Counted from the first letter of the stretch, positions 26,441-35,451 are shown. The stretch: 49,720 nucleotides of DNA from Woeseiaceae bacterium (GCA_024640315.1 JAHEFF010000023.1:1-49720); one strand, 5' to 3'. The notes: generated by a model not told the origin, from the sequence alone. Translations and numbers: made by a program.

Positions 26441-26803
26441 ACCGCTGTGGCCGGATCTTCCGGCCGCACAGGAATTCCTCCGCCAATTTCATTGCTAATC
26501 AGTGCCTTGGGCTGTGCGTTAGCACAATTTTCGATATCTGTCTCTAGTGGAAATCAGTTACCGAATCCACTATCCTGCGATGAGGCTGAAAGGTCCGTTT
26601 TGTGGGGAATCGGCAACGGCCGCGAATCAGTTCGCTAAAAAACAGAAAAAACGTCAACTCAATAGCTCGACCAGAGTTGCCACGGGGGAGTCAGACCAGA
26701 ACTTACACGGAAGAACAACGCGTGCTGATCGATCTTATGACCGGCGGTTCATCTGTAGCCGCATCACCATTCGCGAATTCAAAGAAATAAGGATGCAATA
26801 GGT
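26441..26803. other. Gene-free region ahead of the oxidase operon
   Basis: These 363 bases hold no gene I can support; short open frames here have atypical composition. A 7-base-pair hairpin (GGCCGGA, loop TCT) at 26449-26465 and an inverted repeat TGTGC-GTTA-GCACA at 26513-26526 followed by ATTTT lie just after the sigma/anti-sigma genes and may act as weak terminators. The oxidase promoter should be in the second half, but no clear -35/-10 pair is seen. AAGGA near 26789 is a rather distant ribosome site for subunit II. Confidence 0.4.
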
Positions 26804-28165
26804 ATGCCTATAGCAGTTGTGCTTATCTTGTTGGTTATTGGAACCCTGGTGTTCCATTTCGTCGCACCGTTAGCAGGCTGGACCTTTACAGAGCTTGCGT
26901 CTGACTGGGGTCAAATCGACGACACCATCAACATCACATTCTGGGTCACCGGTTTCGTATTCGTCGCCGTCAACCTGTTCATGGCATACGCTGTAGTGAA
27001 ATACAGGGCCAGGGAAGGTAACAAGGCAACTTACGACCCCGAAAACAAAAAACTCGAGACCTGGCTGACCATACTGACATCGGTTGGTGTTGCAGCAATG
27101 CTGACACCCGGACTGTTCGTCTGGGGTGATTTCGTCAACGTGCCCGACGATGCCATTGAGATCGAAGCGGTTGGCCAGCAATGGCACTGGACGTACAGGC
27201 TGCCGGGCGAGGATGGTGAATTCGGTGATGTCAAAGCTGAACTCATCGACAATGACAATCCGTTCGGCATGGATCCTGAGGATCCGTTGGGACGTGACGA
27301 TGTCCTGATCGAGAATGGAGAGGTCCATGTCCCGATCAACGTTCCGGTCAAAGTGAACCTCCGCTCCAAAGACGTACTCCATGACTTTGCGGTGGCCCAG
27401 ATGCGGGTCAAAATGGACCTCGTTCCCGGCATGGAAACCTATCTCTGGTTTACGCCGACAAAATTGGGCACCTATGAAGTGCTGTGTGAGGAACTCTGCG
27501 GTATTGCCCATCACACCATGCGCGGTTCAATCGTCGTTGACGAGCAGGCGGATTTCGACGCCTGGGTCGCCAGCAACCCTACTTACGCGGATAGCCAAAA
27601 CATAGCAGCCGGTAATGCCCAGGTTGGCGCTGCACAATATGCGGTTTGCGCTGCCTGCCACGGGCAGCAGGGCGAGGGCATGCAGGCGCTGAACGCACCG
27701 AAAATTGCAGGTCAGGAAGCCTGGTATTTGCGCCGCCAGCTGAACAGCTTCAAGTCGGGTCATCGCGGCACGCACGAAGACGACGTATTCGGCAGACAGA
27801 TGGCGCCGATGGCGGGAACCCTTGCCAGCGACGCAGCCGTCGAAAATGTCATCGCGCATATCCAGACGTTTCCGGACAATCCGGCACCTGTGACGATTGA
27901 TGGTGATGTCGTCAGCGGCCAGCGTATTTATAACGTATGCGCCTATTGCCATGGCCCGGATGCAAGAGGCATTCAGGCCATCAACGCGCCGCGTATGGCA
28001 GGCATGACCGACTGGTACCTTGCTACGCAGCTGAAGAATTTCCGGGCAGGAGTTCGTGGCGGACATCCGCAGGACTTCTACGGCAAGCAGATGGGTTTTA
28101 TGGGTAGAAACCTGCAGGATGACAAGCAGGTGCAGGACGTCATCGCCTACATCAACACGTTGTAA
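26804..28165 (+). CDS. Cytochrome c oxidase subunit II with two fused cytochrome c domains
   Basis: The 453-residue protein has an N-terminal membrane segment or signal (1-20), two membrane helices (about 44-66 and 88-107), an aromatic GQQWHWTY segment (124-131) and a complete CuA site: H193, C228, E230, C232, H236 and M239. Two CxxCH heme-c motifs follow at 282-286 (CAACH) and 379-383 (CAYCH), with candidate axial methionines near 333-336 and 430-433. It takes electrons from reduced cytochrome c and passes them via CuA to subunit I in the inner membrane. Fused cytochrome c marks caa3-type oxidases; two tandem heme-c domains are less usual than one. The gene order resembles rhizobial coxMNOP, in which CoxM is the subunit II. 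Confidence 0.93.
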   Translation: MPIAVVLILLVIGTLVFHFVAPLAGWTFTELASDWGQIDDTINITFWVTGFVFVAVNLFMAYAVVKYRAREGNKATYDPENKKLETWLTILTSVGVAAMLTPGLFVWGDFVNVPDDAIEIEAVGQQWHWTYRLPGEDGEFGDVKAELIDNDNPFGMDPEDPLGRDDVLIENGEVHVPINVPVKVNLRSKDVLHDFAVAQMRVKMDLVPGMETYLWFTPTKLGTYEVLCEELCGIAHHTMRGSIVVDEQADFDAWVASNPTYADSQNIAAGNAQVGAAQYAVCAACHGQQGEGMQALNAPKIAGQEAWYLRRQLNSFKSGHRGTHEDDVFGRQMAPMAGTLASDAAVENVIAHIQTFPDNPAPVTIDGDVVSGQRIYNVCAYCHGPDARGIQAINAPRMAGMTDWYLATQLKNFRAGVRGGHPQDFYGKQMGFMGRNLQDDKQVQDVIAYINTL

Positions 28166-28229
28166 GTGCGAGCTGCTGAATCACAATGACATTTCAAATT
28201 AGAAACAAGCCAGCATTAAGGGGATTTTG

Positions 28230-29993
28230 ATGGCATACGTCTCAATCGCTGATCGTGACCACGAAGTAGAGCACCACGATCCGGATACATTCATTTCCAA
28301 GTACGTCTGGAGTCAGGACCACAAGGTCATTGCCATCCAGTATGGCGTCCTTGCGATTTTGATTGGTCTCGTCGGCATGTTGCTGTCGAGCGCATTCCGG
28401 TTGCAGCTCGGTTTTCCGGATATGTTCGAATTCATCAATCCCGAGAACTACTACCAGTTCGTCACCATTCACGGGATGATCATGGTGATTTACCTGTTGA
28501 CGGCCTTGTTTTTGGGCGGTTTCGGTAATTACCTGATTCCTTTGCAGTTGGGTTCGCGGGACATGGTGTTCCCGTTCATGAACATGCTGAGCGTCTGGGT
28601 CTATGCGCTATCGGTGCTGATCCTCGTGGCCAGCTTCTTCGTGCCTGGCGGTGCAACCGGCGCCGGCTGGACCTTGTATCCGCCCCATGCCATTTCGCCG
28701 GGAACACCTGGCACCGACTGGGGCATCGTGCTGATGCTTCTGTCGCTGGCCGTGTTTATCGTCGCATTCACGATGGGCGGTCTGAACTACGTCACGACGG
28801 TGCTTCAGGCTCGCTGCAAGGGCATGACGCTGATGCGTATGCCGTTGTCAGTCTGGGGAATCTTCATGGCCACCATCCTTGGCCTGCTCGCGTTTCCCGC
28901 ATTGCTGGTCAGCGCCATCATGATGCTGTTCGATAAATTGCTCGGCACCAGCTTCTTCATGCCGGCAATGATCCAGGCCGGTGTCGCCACTGATACGGTT
29001 GGCGGCAGCCCGGTATTGTTCCAGCACCTGTTCTGGTTCTTCGGCCATCCGGAGGTGTATATCGTTGCCTTGCCCGCCTTCGGTCTCGTTTCTGACCTGT
29101 TGTCGACGCACGCACGCAAAAATATTTTCGGTTATCGCATGATGGTCTGGGCGATCATCGCGATCGGTGGCCTGAGCTTCATCGTGTGGGCTCACCACAT
29201 GTACGTCAGTGGCATGAACCCGTATTTCGGCTTTTTCTTCGCGACGACAACGTTGATCATTGCGGTGCCGACGGCGCTCAAGGTTTACAACTGGGTGCTG
29301 ACGCTATGGCAGGGCAATATTCACCTGCGCGTTCCCATGCTGTTCGCCATCGCCTTCATCTTTACCTTTACCCATGGTGGCCTGACAGGCCTGTTCCTCG
29401 GGAACGTGACGATCGACCTGCCGTTGTCGGACACGTACTTCGTCGTCGCTCACTTCCACATGGTAATGGGTGTGTCACCCGTACTCGTGGTATTCGGCGC
29501 CATTTACCACTGGTATCCGAAGATGACCGGCCGGATGTACAACGAGACACTCGGCAAGTGGCATTTCTGGTTGACGTTCCTCGGTACCTACTCATTGTAT
29601 CTGCCAATGCATTACCTGGGTTTCCTGGGCGTGCCGAGACGTTATTTCGCGATGGGCAACACGGAGTTCATGCCGGATTCCGCCGTAACCCTGAATGCCA
29701 GCATGACGATCTCCGCACTGATCATCGCGGCCACACAGCTGATCTTTATTTACAACATGATCTGGAGCCTGAAACACGGCGAGAAATCCGGCGGCAATCC
29801 GTGGAAGTCGACGTCGCTCGAATGGCAGACGCCGGACACGCCGCCGAAGCATGGCAATTGGGGGCATTCGCTACCCGAGGTTCATCGCTGGGCTTATGAC
29901 TACAGCGTGCCGGGCCAGGCGGAAGACTTCACTCCGCAGACCGTGCCGGAGAGCGAGGTACCGGTCGGGCGTGATCACGGAGTGGATTCCTAG
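28230..29993 (+). CDS. Cytochrome c oxidase subunit I
   Basis: I use the ATG at 28230 with AAGGGGA upstream; the TTG just before it is unlikely. The 587-residue protein has the 12-helix core of an A1-type heme-copper oxidase. Ligands are all present: H81 and H410 for heme a, H408 for heme a3, and H273, H322 and H323 for CuB, with the cross-linked Y277 in GHPEVY. The D-channel residues N100, D111, N118 and E275 and the K-channel lysine K351 are present, so full proton pumping is expected. It reduces oxygen to water in the inner membrane. Subunit III follows with no gap. Confidence 0.96.
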   Translation: MAYVSIADRDHEVEHHDPDTFISKYVWSQDHKVIAIQYGVLAILIGLVGMLLSSAFRLQLGFPDMFEFINPENYYQFVTIHGMIMVIYLLTALFLGGFGNYLIPLQLGSRDMVFPFMNMLSVWVYALSVLILVASFFVPGGATGAGWTLYPPHAISPGTPGTDWGIVLMLLSLAVFIVAFTMGGLNYVTTVLQARCKGMTLMRMPLSVWGIFMATILGLLAFPALLVSAIMMLFDKLLGTSFFMPAMIQAGVATDTVGGSPVLFQHLFWFFGHPEVYIVALPAFGLVSDLLSTHARKNIFGYRMMVWAIIAIGGLSFIVWAHHMYVSGMNPYFGFFFATTTLIIAVPTALKVYNWVLTLWQGNIHLRVPMLFAIAFIFTFTHGGLTGLFLGNVTIDLPLSDTYFVVAHFHMVMGVSPVLVVFGAIYHWYPKMTGRMYNETLGKWHFWLTFLGTYSLYLPMHYLGFLGVPRRYFAMGNTEFMPDSAVTLNASMTISALIIAATQLIFIYNMIWSLKHGEKSGGNPWKSTSLEWQTPDTPPKHGNWGHSLPEVHRWAYDYSVPGQAEDFTPQTVPESEVPVGRDHGVDS

Positions 29994-30656
29994 ATGTATA
30001 TCACGCTCATATTCCTGGGCATAATTATGGCGACCGTCATCGTATGGCTGTTGCGCCAGACGTTTAATACACAGCCCTGGATTTCCGAGGCCGCGGATAA
30101 CGAGGTCTCCGGCGCATCGATGGACACGAACACGAAGGCAGTCGCTCTGACTGTGTTCCTGGCCGTCGCGACATCGGTATTCGCTCTGTTTATCAGCGCC
30201 TATACGATTCGAATGGAAGAACCAGACTGGCGGCCCATCACTGAACCGACATTGCTGTGGGCCAATACGCTTATGTTGATCCTTGCCAGTATTGCCTACC
30301 ACTGGACCCGGGGTGCTGCGGTTAAAGGTATCGACAGCCGGGTCAAGCCCGGTCTCACTGTAGCGGGCGTATTGACGGTTTTGTTCCTGATAGGCCAATT
30401 GGTAGCCTGGCAACAGCTGAATGCTGCCGGTTATTACCTCGATCTGAATCCTGCAAACGCATTTTTCTTCCTGCTTACAGCGGTTCACGGACTGCACATG
30501 CTGGGCGGATTGTGGGTATGGGCAAGATCGACAATGAAAGTATGGACAGGCGCTGACTCGGACAGCGTCAGGCTGAGCATCGAGCTTTGCACGGTTTACT
30601 GGCACTTCCTGTTGCTGGTCTGGATCGTGTTGTTCGGCATGCTGTTATCTACTTAA
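29994..30656 (+). CDS. Divergent cytochrome c oxidase subunit III (first copy)
   Basis: The 220-residue membrane protein starts directly after the subunit I stop. An extra N-terminal hydrophobic helix (1-20) precedes a compact COX3 fold with AVHGLHMLGG and YWHFLLLVWIVLF. Compared with the next gene, which keeps FEWTKL and WHFVDLVW, this copy has WQQLN and WHFLLLVW, so a glutamate and an aspartate typical of COX3 are replaced. In coxMNOP-type operons two subunit III homologs, CoxO and CoxP, are adjacent; this would correspond to CoxO. A structural role, perhaps in stabilising subunit I, is inferred. Confidence 0.85.
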   Translation: MYITLIFLGIIMATVIVWLLRQTFNTQPWISEAADNEVSGASMDTNTKAVALTVFLAVATSVFALFISAYTIRMEEPDWRPITEPTLLWANTLMLILASIAYHWTRGAAVKGIDSRVKPGLTVAGVLTVLFLIGQLVAWQQLNAAGYYLDLNPANAFFFLLTAVHGLHMLGGLWVWARSTMKVWTGADSDSVRLSIELCTVYWHFLLLVWIVLFGMLLST

Positions 30657-30671
30657 GAAGGAAAGCGACAA

Positions 30672-31355
30672 ATGTCAGATGCTGCAACGATGGACGGATT
30701 ACCCGGCGGAACCAAGGGAGTCGTAACCGACTTTTCTGCCGACAGGCAAGCGTTCCATGTTCCCTGGGGCAAGGCCATGATGTGGATCTTCCTCCTGAGT
30801 GACACGTTCATTTTTAGCTGTTTCCTTGTTGGCTATATGCACGTGCGAATGGCAGCAACAGATCCCTGGCCGTTCCCCAGCGAAGTGTTCGCTTTGTCTT
30901 TCGGTGGTGACCCGATTCCGCTTATCCTGATTGCCATCATGACGTTCATCCTGATTACCTCGTCGGGTACGATGGCGCTCGCGGTTAACATGGGTTATCG
31001 CAAGAACAAGAAGGCGACTTTTTGGCTGATGGTTGCGACCGCCATACTCGGCGCATCGTTTGTCGGCATGCAGGCATTCGAGTGGACCAAGCTGATTGTT
31101 GACGAAGGCGTTCGCCCATGGGGCAACCCGTTTGGTGCGGCGCAGTTCGGTTCGAGTTTCTTCATGATCACGGGCTTCCACGGCATGCACGTGTCGGCGG
31201 GTGTTATCTACCTGCTGGTCGTTGCCAACCGGGTTCGTAACGGCTTTTACGAACAACGAGGCGACAACTACGAAATTGTCGAGATCGCCGGCCTTTACTG
31301 GCACTTTGTCGATCTCGTCTGGGTATTCATTTTTGCGTTTTTCTATCTTTGGTAA
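30672..31355 (+). CDS. Cytochrome c oxidase subunit III (second copy)
   Basis: The 227-residue membrane protein has a good AAGGAAAG ribosome site. It has a soluble N-terminus, then the COX3 helices with conserved residues: FEWTKL (the glutamate of helix III), FHGMHVSAG and YWHFVDLVWVFIFAFFY at the end. These mark a canonical subunit III that protects subunit I from inactivation during turnover and helps proton uptake. The partner copy upstream lacks some of these acidic residues. The gap to the subunit IV gene is 22 bases. Confidence 0.92.
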   Translation: MSDAATMDGLPGGTKGVVTDFSADRQAFHVPWGKAMMWIFLLSDTFIFSCFLVGYMHVRMAATDPWPFPSEVFALSFGGDPIPLILIAIMTFILITSSGTMALAVNMGYRKNKKATFWLMVATAILGASFVGMQAFEWTKLIVDEGVRPWGNPFGAAQFGSSFFMITGFHGMHVSAGVIYLLVVANRVRNGFYEQRGDNYEIVEIAGLYWHFVDLVWVFIFAFFYLW

Positions 31356-31377
31356 ATTAGTTTAGGAGCAGGGCAAT

Positions 31378-31725
31378 ATGGCGAGTGCGGAAGGACAACA
31401 GCACCCTCTCGGTATCTACTACAAGATCTGGGTATTGCTGTTCGTAGTTAGTTTCTTCTCCTACATGGTGGACTATCTCAATTTGCAGGGTATGACGCGC
31501 TGGGGATTGATTCTGTTATTCATGTTTGTGAAGGCCGGTTTCATCATCGCAATCTTCATGCATATGAAATGGGAACGACTGGGACTGAAGCTGGCAATTC
31601 TGCTGCCGCCGGTATTTATAGCCGTTCTCATCTGGCTGATGGCCATCGAGGGCAGTCATACCGAGCTGACTCGTATCGAATTCTTCGGTGAAAGTACGAT
31701 GGTTCCCGAGGAAGTGCACCACTAG
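31378..31725 (+). CDS. Cytochrome c oxidase subunit IV family protein
   Basis: The 115-residue protein has three predicted membrane helices (about 17-37, 43-62 and 72-90). The segments HPLGIYYKIWVLLF and FVKAGFIIAIFMHMKWE match the prokaryotic COX4 family found at the end of caa3-type operons. It likely assists assembly of the oxidase. A strong ribosome site (TTTAGGAG) precedes it and an intrinsic terminator follows 25 bases after its stop, ending the operon. No heme a synthase or CtaG gene is present nearby, so cofactor insertion genes must lie elsewhere. Confidence 0.85.
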   Translation: MASAEGQQHPLGIYYKIWVLLFVVSFFSYMVDYLNLQGMTRWGLILLFMFVKAGFIIAIFMHMKWERLGLKLAILLPPVFIAVLIWLMAIEGSHTELTRIEFFGESTMVPEEVHH

Positions 31726-31750
31726 GAAAGTCGCGCAATCATTGCGATTG

Positions 31751-31776
31751 AAAGGGGCCGCTTGCGGCCCCTTTTT
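31751..31776 (+). terminator. Intrinsic terminator of the oxidase operon
   Basis: A 10-base-pair stem, AAAGGGGCCG at 31751-31760 and its complement at 31765-31774, closes a 4-base loop and runs into a five-T tract. It is 25 bases after the subunit IV stop and 41 bases ahead of deoB, so it separates the oxidase operon from deoB. Confidence 0.9.
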
Positions 31777-31817
31777 CTTGGGTTACACTGGCACGATCAA
31801 TCTCCCGGGAGCTACAG

Positions 31818-33017
31818 GTGGGAAGAGCAGTCATTCTCGTTATGGACTCATTCGGTATCGGCGCCACCGATGACGCCGACCGTTTTGGCGATGCCGGCGC
31901 CAATACACTTGGCAGCATCGCACGGCAAAGAGACGACGCCGGAAAGCCGCTCAGGCTGCCAAACCTCACCCGACTCGGGTTAATGCGGGCCGCAGAAGAA
32001 AGCAGTGGCGAACGCCCTGCGGGCGTCGGAGATTCGAGCGATATCATTGGCGCATTCGGCTTTGCCGCGGAGCTCTCGAGCGGTAAAGACACGCCCAGCG
32101 GTCACTGGGAATTAGCCGGTGTACCGGTGTTGTTCGACTGGGGCTATTTCACGGAAAGGACCGATACATTTCCGCCCGAGTTACTGGAGCGGCTGGTCGA
32201 GCGTGCTGATCTGCCTGGAGTCCTGGGCAATTGCCATTCATCCGGCACGGTGATCATTGCCGAGCTTGGTGAAGAACACATGGCGACCGGGAAACCAATT
32301 GTCTATACGTCGGCAGATTCCGTTTTCCAGATTGCCTGCCACGAAGAGTCTTTTGGGCTGCAGCGCCTGTATGATCTTTGCGATATCGCGAGGGAGCTGG
32401 TGGACGACTACAACATCGGGCGCGTTATCGCCCGTCCGTTCGTGGGTACCGACGGCAATAACTTCATTCGCACGGGAAACCGGCGCGATCTGACCGTGCG
32501 GCCGCCATCGCCGACAGTGCTGGACAAACTGGTCGACAGCGGCGGGGAAGTAATCAGTGTCGGCAAGATCGCCGACATTTACGCGCACCAGGGAATTACG
32601 CAGAAGATCAAAGCCACTGGTAACGCGGCGTTGTTCGACGCGACGCTTGCGGCGCTGCAATCCGCAGGCGATCGATCGATCGTCTTCACGAATTTCGTCG
32701 ATTTCGACATGCTGTACGGCCATCGTCGTGATGTCGATGGCTATGCGGCTGCGCTCGAGTATTTCGATCAGCGGCTTCCGGAGCTTATTGATGTTATGCA
32801 GGACGACGATTTGCTCGTTATTTGTGCCGACCACGGTTGCGATCCGACGTGGCCGGGTAGCGATCACACGCGGGAGCACATACCGGTGCTCGTCTATGGC
32901 AAGTCAGTCGTTGCGGAATCGTTGGGTAAAAGGGACACGTTCGCTGATGTAGGCCAAAGTCTGGCGGTATTTTTCGGGCTGGAACCGATGGACTACGGAA
33001 CCAGTTTCCTGGCGTAA
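31818..33017 (+). CDS. deoB: Phosphopentomutase
   Basis: The 399-residue protein has a GTG start 6 bases after GGGAG. It has the alkaline-phosphatase-superfamily metal site at the N-terminus ([19 protein letters not shown]10) and the phosphothreonine loop [10 protein letters not shown] with T92; [21 protein letters not shown] near the C-terminus supplies further metal ligands. It interconverts (deoxy)ribose 1-phosphate and 5-phosphate in the cytoplasm, linking nucleoside phosphorolysis (deoA at 37998) to central metabolism. The length is normal. Its stop is one base away from the stop of a convergent gene, with no terminator between. Confidence 0.95.
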   Translation: MGRAVILVMDSFGIGATDDADRFGDAGANTLGSIARQRDDAGKPLRLPNLTRLGLMRAAEESSGERPAGVGDSSDIIGAFGFAAELSSGKDTPSGHWELAGVPVLFDWGYFTERTDTFPPELLERLVERADLPGVLGNCHSSGTVIIAELGEEHMATGKPIVYTSADSVFQIACHEESFGLQRLYDLCDIARELVDDYNIGRVIARPFVGTDGNNFIRTGNRRDLTVRPPSPTVLDKLVDSGGEVISVGKIADIYAHQGITQKIKATGNAALFDATLAALQSAGDRSIVFTNFVDFDMLYGHRRDVDGYAAALEYFDQRLPELIDVMQDDDLLVICADHGCDPTWPGSDHTREHIPVLVYGKSVVAESLGKRDTFADVGQSLAVFFGLEPMDYGTSFLA

Positions 33018-33018
33018 A

Positions 33019-33444
33019 TCAGTCTCTGTCGCTGTCATCGCCATCAATGAAAAATTTCTGATCATCCGCGTCTTCGGGTCGGTGTTTCAACCAGTTCTTT
33101 GCGTCGGCAACAGAAGAGAACATGGCTATAGGTATTCCGCGGTTCACTGCCACAGTTTCCGCAAACTTTGACATTGCGAATTGCTGGTTTTCGTCGACAT
33201 AGGCCAGCGCCTCGAAAAAGCCCAGTGCGGTCGAACTACCTTTGCTAACGAGATTAAAAACCTCCATTTCACCCAGCCGTGGGCCATCCAGCTTTTCCTC
33301 GATGAGTACCCGGTAGCAGTCCTGCTTTTCGCACTCTGATTGTATGTCGGTCATGTACTGAACGACGGTCTCAGCCGTGTTCTGTCCGGTCACGATGGCA
33401 TGAATGTAGTCAGGTCGTCGATCGAAATTGAGTTCGTAAGACAT
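33019..33444 (-). CDS. STAS/SpoIIAA-like small cytoplasmic protein
   Basis: The 141-residue protein has no signal peptide or membrane segment. Alternating strands and helices (YIHAIVTGQNTAETVVQYM, YRVLIEEKLDG, then FFEALAYVDENQQFAMSKFAETVAVNRG, and a final FSSVADAKNWL helix) resemble the SpoIIAA-like family of small proteins that occurs widely in Gammaproteobacteria without known function. A cysteine pair (EKQDC and SEC) is in the second helix. The C-terminus is acidic. It converges on deoB with a single base between the stops. The fold call is by eye and moderate. Confidence 0.65.
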   Translation of the reverse strand: MSYELNFDRRPDYIHAIVTGQNTAETVVQYMTDIQSECEKQDCYRVLIEEKLDGPRLGEMEVFNLVSKGSSTALGFFEALAYVDENQQFAMSKFAETVAVNRGIPIAMFSSVADAKNWLKHRPEDADDQKFFIDGDDSDRD

Positions 33445-33591
33445 GCAGCGCAGATGTCCTTGGCAAAACCCGATTCAGCCGGGCGAGGCTCGTTCTTTAT
33501 GCTAGTGGTCGGAAATGACCAGCGCAATCCGAAACTGTCGAAAGTCGTGATATTGGTGCAATTTGGAAATTGTTGATCGAGTCGCGCTGGT

Positions 33592-33780
33592 TCAGGGATT
33601 CTCGCCGGGATTTTCGCCTCTGACAGACTGCTCGTTCAGTATCGCTTCTTTTTTTTCGATCCGCTTTCGGACCATCTCGAGCTTGCGCTCGTGATGCCTG
33701 CGCTCCGCCGGCACAACGAAGAAGACCCAGATTGCGACAAATGCACCTAACGCGATGATTGCCAGGTATATGAGTTTCAT
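33592..33780 (-). CDS. Small single-pass membrane protein with coiled coil
   Basis: The start is the ATG at 33780, giving 62 residues; longer in-frame starts would overlap the preceding gene. One hydrophobic helix (about 3-23) is followed by a strongly basic and acidic helix (ERRHHERKLEMVRKRIEKKE) that is likely coiled coil. It lies 7 bases after the 84-residue membrane gene, so the two are probably coupled. No family is recognised. Confidence 0.55.
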   Translation of the reverse strand: MKLIYLAIIALGAFVAIWVFFVVPAERRHHERKLEMVRKRIEKKEAILNEQSVRGENPGENP

Positions 33781-33787
33781 CTTTCCG

Positions 33788-34042
33788 TCAGCCCTTTGAT
33801 CGGTCTCTGCCACTTTGCGCCTGGCCATAATTCCTGGCGACGTATTGTTCGATGCTGCGGACCAGGTCATTCATGGCGGGGATCAGCAGAACGAAAAAGA
33901 CGGTTGCAATAACCAGCATCGACAACGGTATATCATTGTTGCCAGCCGATATTATCGCGAGTGCGAAAAACCAGACACAAAGCAAAGTCGCCGAAATCCT
34001 CCAGTCGCGCCGGCTTCCTTTGTCTTCGGGTGGCTGGTTCAT
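33788..34042 (-). CDS. Small two-helix membrane protein
   Basis: The start is the ATG at 34042, which shares a base with the stop of the upstream glyoxalase-like gene (TGATG), so translation is coupled. The 84-residue product has two hydrophobic helices (about 17-35 and 42-60) separated by a short GNNDIP loop, and a basic C-terminus. The family is not recognised. Together with the 62-residue gene that follows, it may form a small membrane module. Confidence 0.55.
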   Translation of the reverse strand: MNQPPEDKGSRRDWRISATLLCVWFFALAIISAGNNDIPLSMLVIATVFFVLLIPAMNDLVRSIEQYVARNYGQAQSGRDRSKG

Positions 34043-34398
34043 CAGGCGTCGGACCACACGGCCAGTTCGTTGCCGTGTGGATCCGCGAACTGAAATCGTC
34101 GGCCACCCGGAAATGAAAAAATGTCTTGTACGATCGTGCCGCCGCTCGCCGCCACTTTGTCCCGGGTAGCCTCGAGGTCCTTCGCAAATAGAATGACCAG
34201 CGCTGCGCCATGCTCCGTCATCGACTTTTCCTCGGCCCGGCGAAATCCACCGTCCAGTTTGCCGTCATTAAATGCCCGGTATTCAGGGCCGTAGTCGACA
34301 AATGTCCAGCCAAATGCCTTTTCATAGAAGGCCTGCACGGCGTCGAAGTCCGCCGCCGGGAACTCGATATAGTCGATTTTCTGATCTTCCTGAGCCAT
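34042..34398 (-). CDS. VOC (glyoxalase/bleomycin resistance) family protein
   Basis: The start is the ATG at 34398 with GGAGGC upstream, giving 118 residues; the frame remains open further up but lacks a ribosome site there. One VOC module is present: IDYIEFPAADFDAVQAFYEKAFGW at the N-terminus and the closing strand FQFADPHGNELAVW. The PHGNELAVW ending and a preceding GGRRFQF give the metal-binding layout, with E in GNEL as a likely ligand. VOC proteins include glyoxalases, extradiol dioxygenases and resistance proteins; the substrate here cannot be assigned. It is followed without a gap by two small membrane genes. Confidence 0.82.
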   Translation of the reverse strand: MAQEDQKIDYIEFPAADFDAVQAFYEKAFGWTFVDYGPEYRAFNDGKLDGGFRRAEEKSMTEHGAALVILFAKDLEATRDKVAASGGTIVQDIFSFPGGRRFQFADPHGNELAVWSDA

Positions 34399-34624
34399 CG
34401 AATTGCCTCCTTCTGTCTTTGAATAGTATATACGGAGCGGCTGAACGGCGGCGAATGCGGCCTGATAAAGGACCTTCCCACAAACATCGTCCAGGTTGTT
34501 TTCCGGTTGTTTCATGGCCAGAAAGACCTGGTCCGGGGACGTCGTGATAGCACGGGATTCAGTATTTCCTGGCCCATCTGCAAGCATTATTCAAACCCAA
34601 CACCAGGTTGAAGACGCTCGTTGG

Positions 34625-35068
34625 TCAGTCGTCTTGAGCGATATTCTGCACAAGGTGGTCAAGTACCTGCGGCCATGCCTTGAGATGCCCGTCTTTCGAG
34701 TCGGCGTCTGCAAAACCGGCATGTGCGAGCCTGAAGTGCGTTCCGCCATCCCGCGACTCCAGCTCGATGGTGACGACGGTTTCGGCTCCCTGGGTACCGG
34801 GATTCCCCGTAACCCACGTCATTTCAATCAGCTGATTTGGGACGAGCCTCAGGAATCTGCCGTAGTGCGGGTGGCGTTGTCCTTCGAAATGAGTCTCGAA
34901 AAAGAACAGGGCGCCGACTTCCGGCGTCATCGTCAGCGTTCCGGGCGCAGCAAACCAGCTATCAAGCCTGGTGGTGAATGCGCTATAGAGTGCAGCGGGC
35001 GATTCGCTCATATCGCGCTCCACTTCAAGCCGGAAGGGTCTTGCAGAAAGATCGGGATGTTGGTGCAC
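34625..35068 (-). CDS. SRPBCC (AHSA1-like) family protein
   Basis: The 147-residue protein has a GTG start with GGGAGA upstream. The first strand (FRLEVERDMSESPAALYSAFT) and the pattern up to the C-terminal helix KAWPQVLDHLVQNI match the START/SRPBCC fold of activator-of-Hsp90-like proteins, which bind hydrophobic ligands. The core motif TPEVGALFFFETHFEG and VTIELESRDGGTHFRLAHAGF are typical. No catalytic residue is diagnostic. The gene stands 226 bases from the VOC gene on the same strand, a pairing common in these families. Confidence 0.82.
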   Translation of the reverse strand: MHQHPDLSARPFRLEVERDMSESPAALYSAFTTRLDSWFAAPGTLTMTPEVGALFFFETHFEGQRHPHYGRFLRLVPNQLIEMTWVTGNPGTQGAETVVTIELESRDGGTHFRLAHAGFADADSKDGHLKAWPQVLDHLVQNIAQDD

Positions 35069-35094
35069 CGCTCGTCTCCCTAATGCGAACTATT

Positions 35095-35451
35095 TCAACT
35101 GCTGGTGGATACCAGGACTTCAAACACGCTGACAAAGATCAGTGTCAGCAGTGAAACGTAAATGGCCTTGGCTGCACTCATGCCAACCCACGACGTGAGA
35201 AGCGGGACAAGTGCGATAAATGCAACCACGGTGGCCGCCACGGAACTCCATATCGGGATGCCAAATCCGGCCGTTTCAAGAATTTCGGGAATCATATCAA
35301 TAAGGCGAATAGCAATGGCCGAACCAAACAAGCGTGAGTGTTCGGCCTCTTCGAACGCAATCTTGCAGGAAAAGAGCAATGCAAAAAAAATGATAACCGC
35401 TCCCAGGCCCAGCTGTAAAAACCAACCAAAAAGCACTGTTGACGGATCCAC
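35095..35451 (-). CDS. Four-helix inner-membrane protein of unknown function
   Basis: The 118-residue protein starts at GTG. Four hydrophobic segments are visible (about 6-27, 44-60, 63-82 and 92-112), joined by a short basic and acidic loop after helix 1 (KIAFEEAEHSR). The family is not recognised. It lies 26 bases upstream of the SRPBCC gene and 32 bases after the amidohydrolase gene on the same strand, so 36959 down to 33592 may be one transcript. Confidence 0.6.
   Translation of the reverse strand: MDPSTVLFGWFLQLGLGAVIIFFALLFSCKIAFEEAEHSRLFGSAIAIRLIDMIPEILETAGFGIPIWSSVAATVVAFIALVPLLTSWVGMSAAKAIYVSLLTLIFVSVFEVLVSTSS

Noticed and set aside
26602..26790. A 62-codon plus-strand frame before the oxidase operon
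   Set aside because: There is no ribosome site, composition is atypical, and nothing in the product is recognisable; the stretch is better read as leader DNA.
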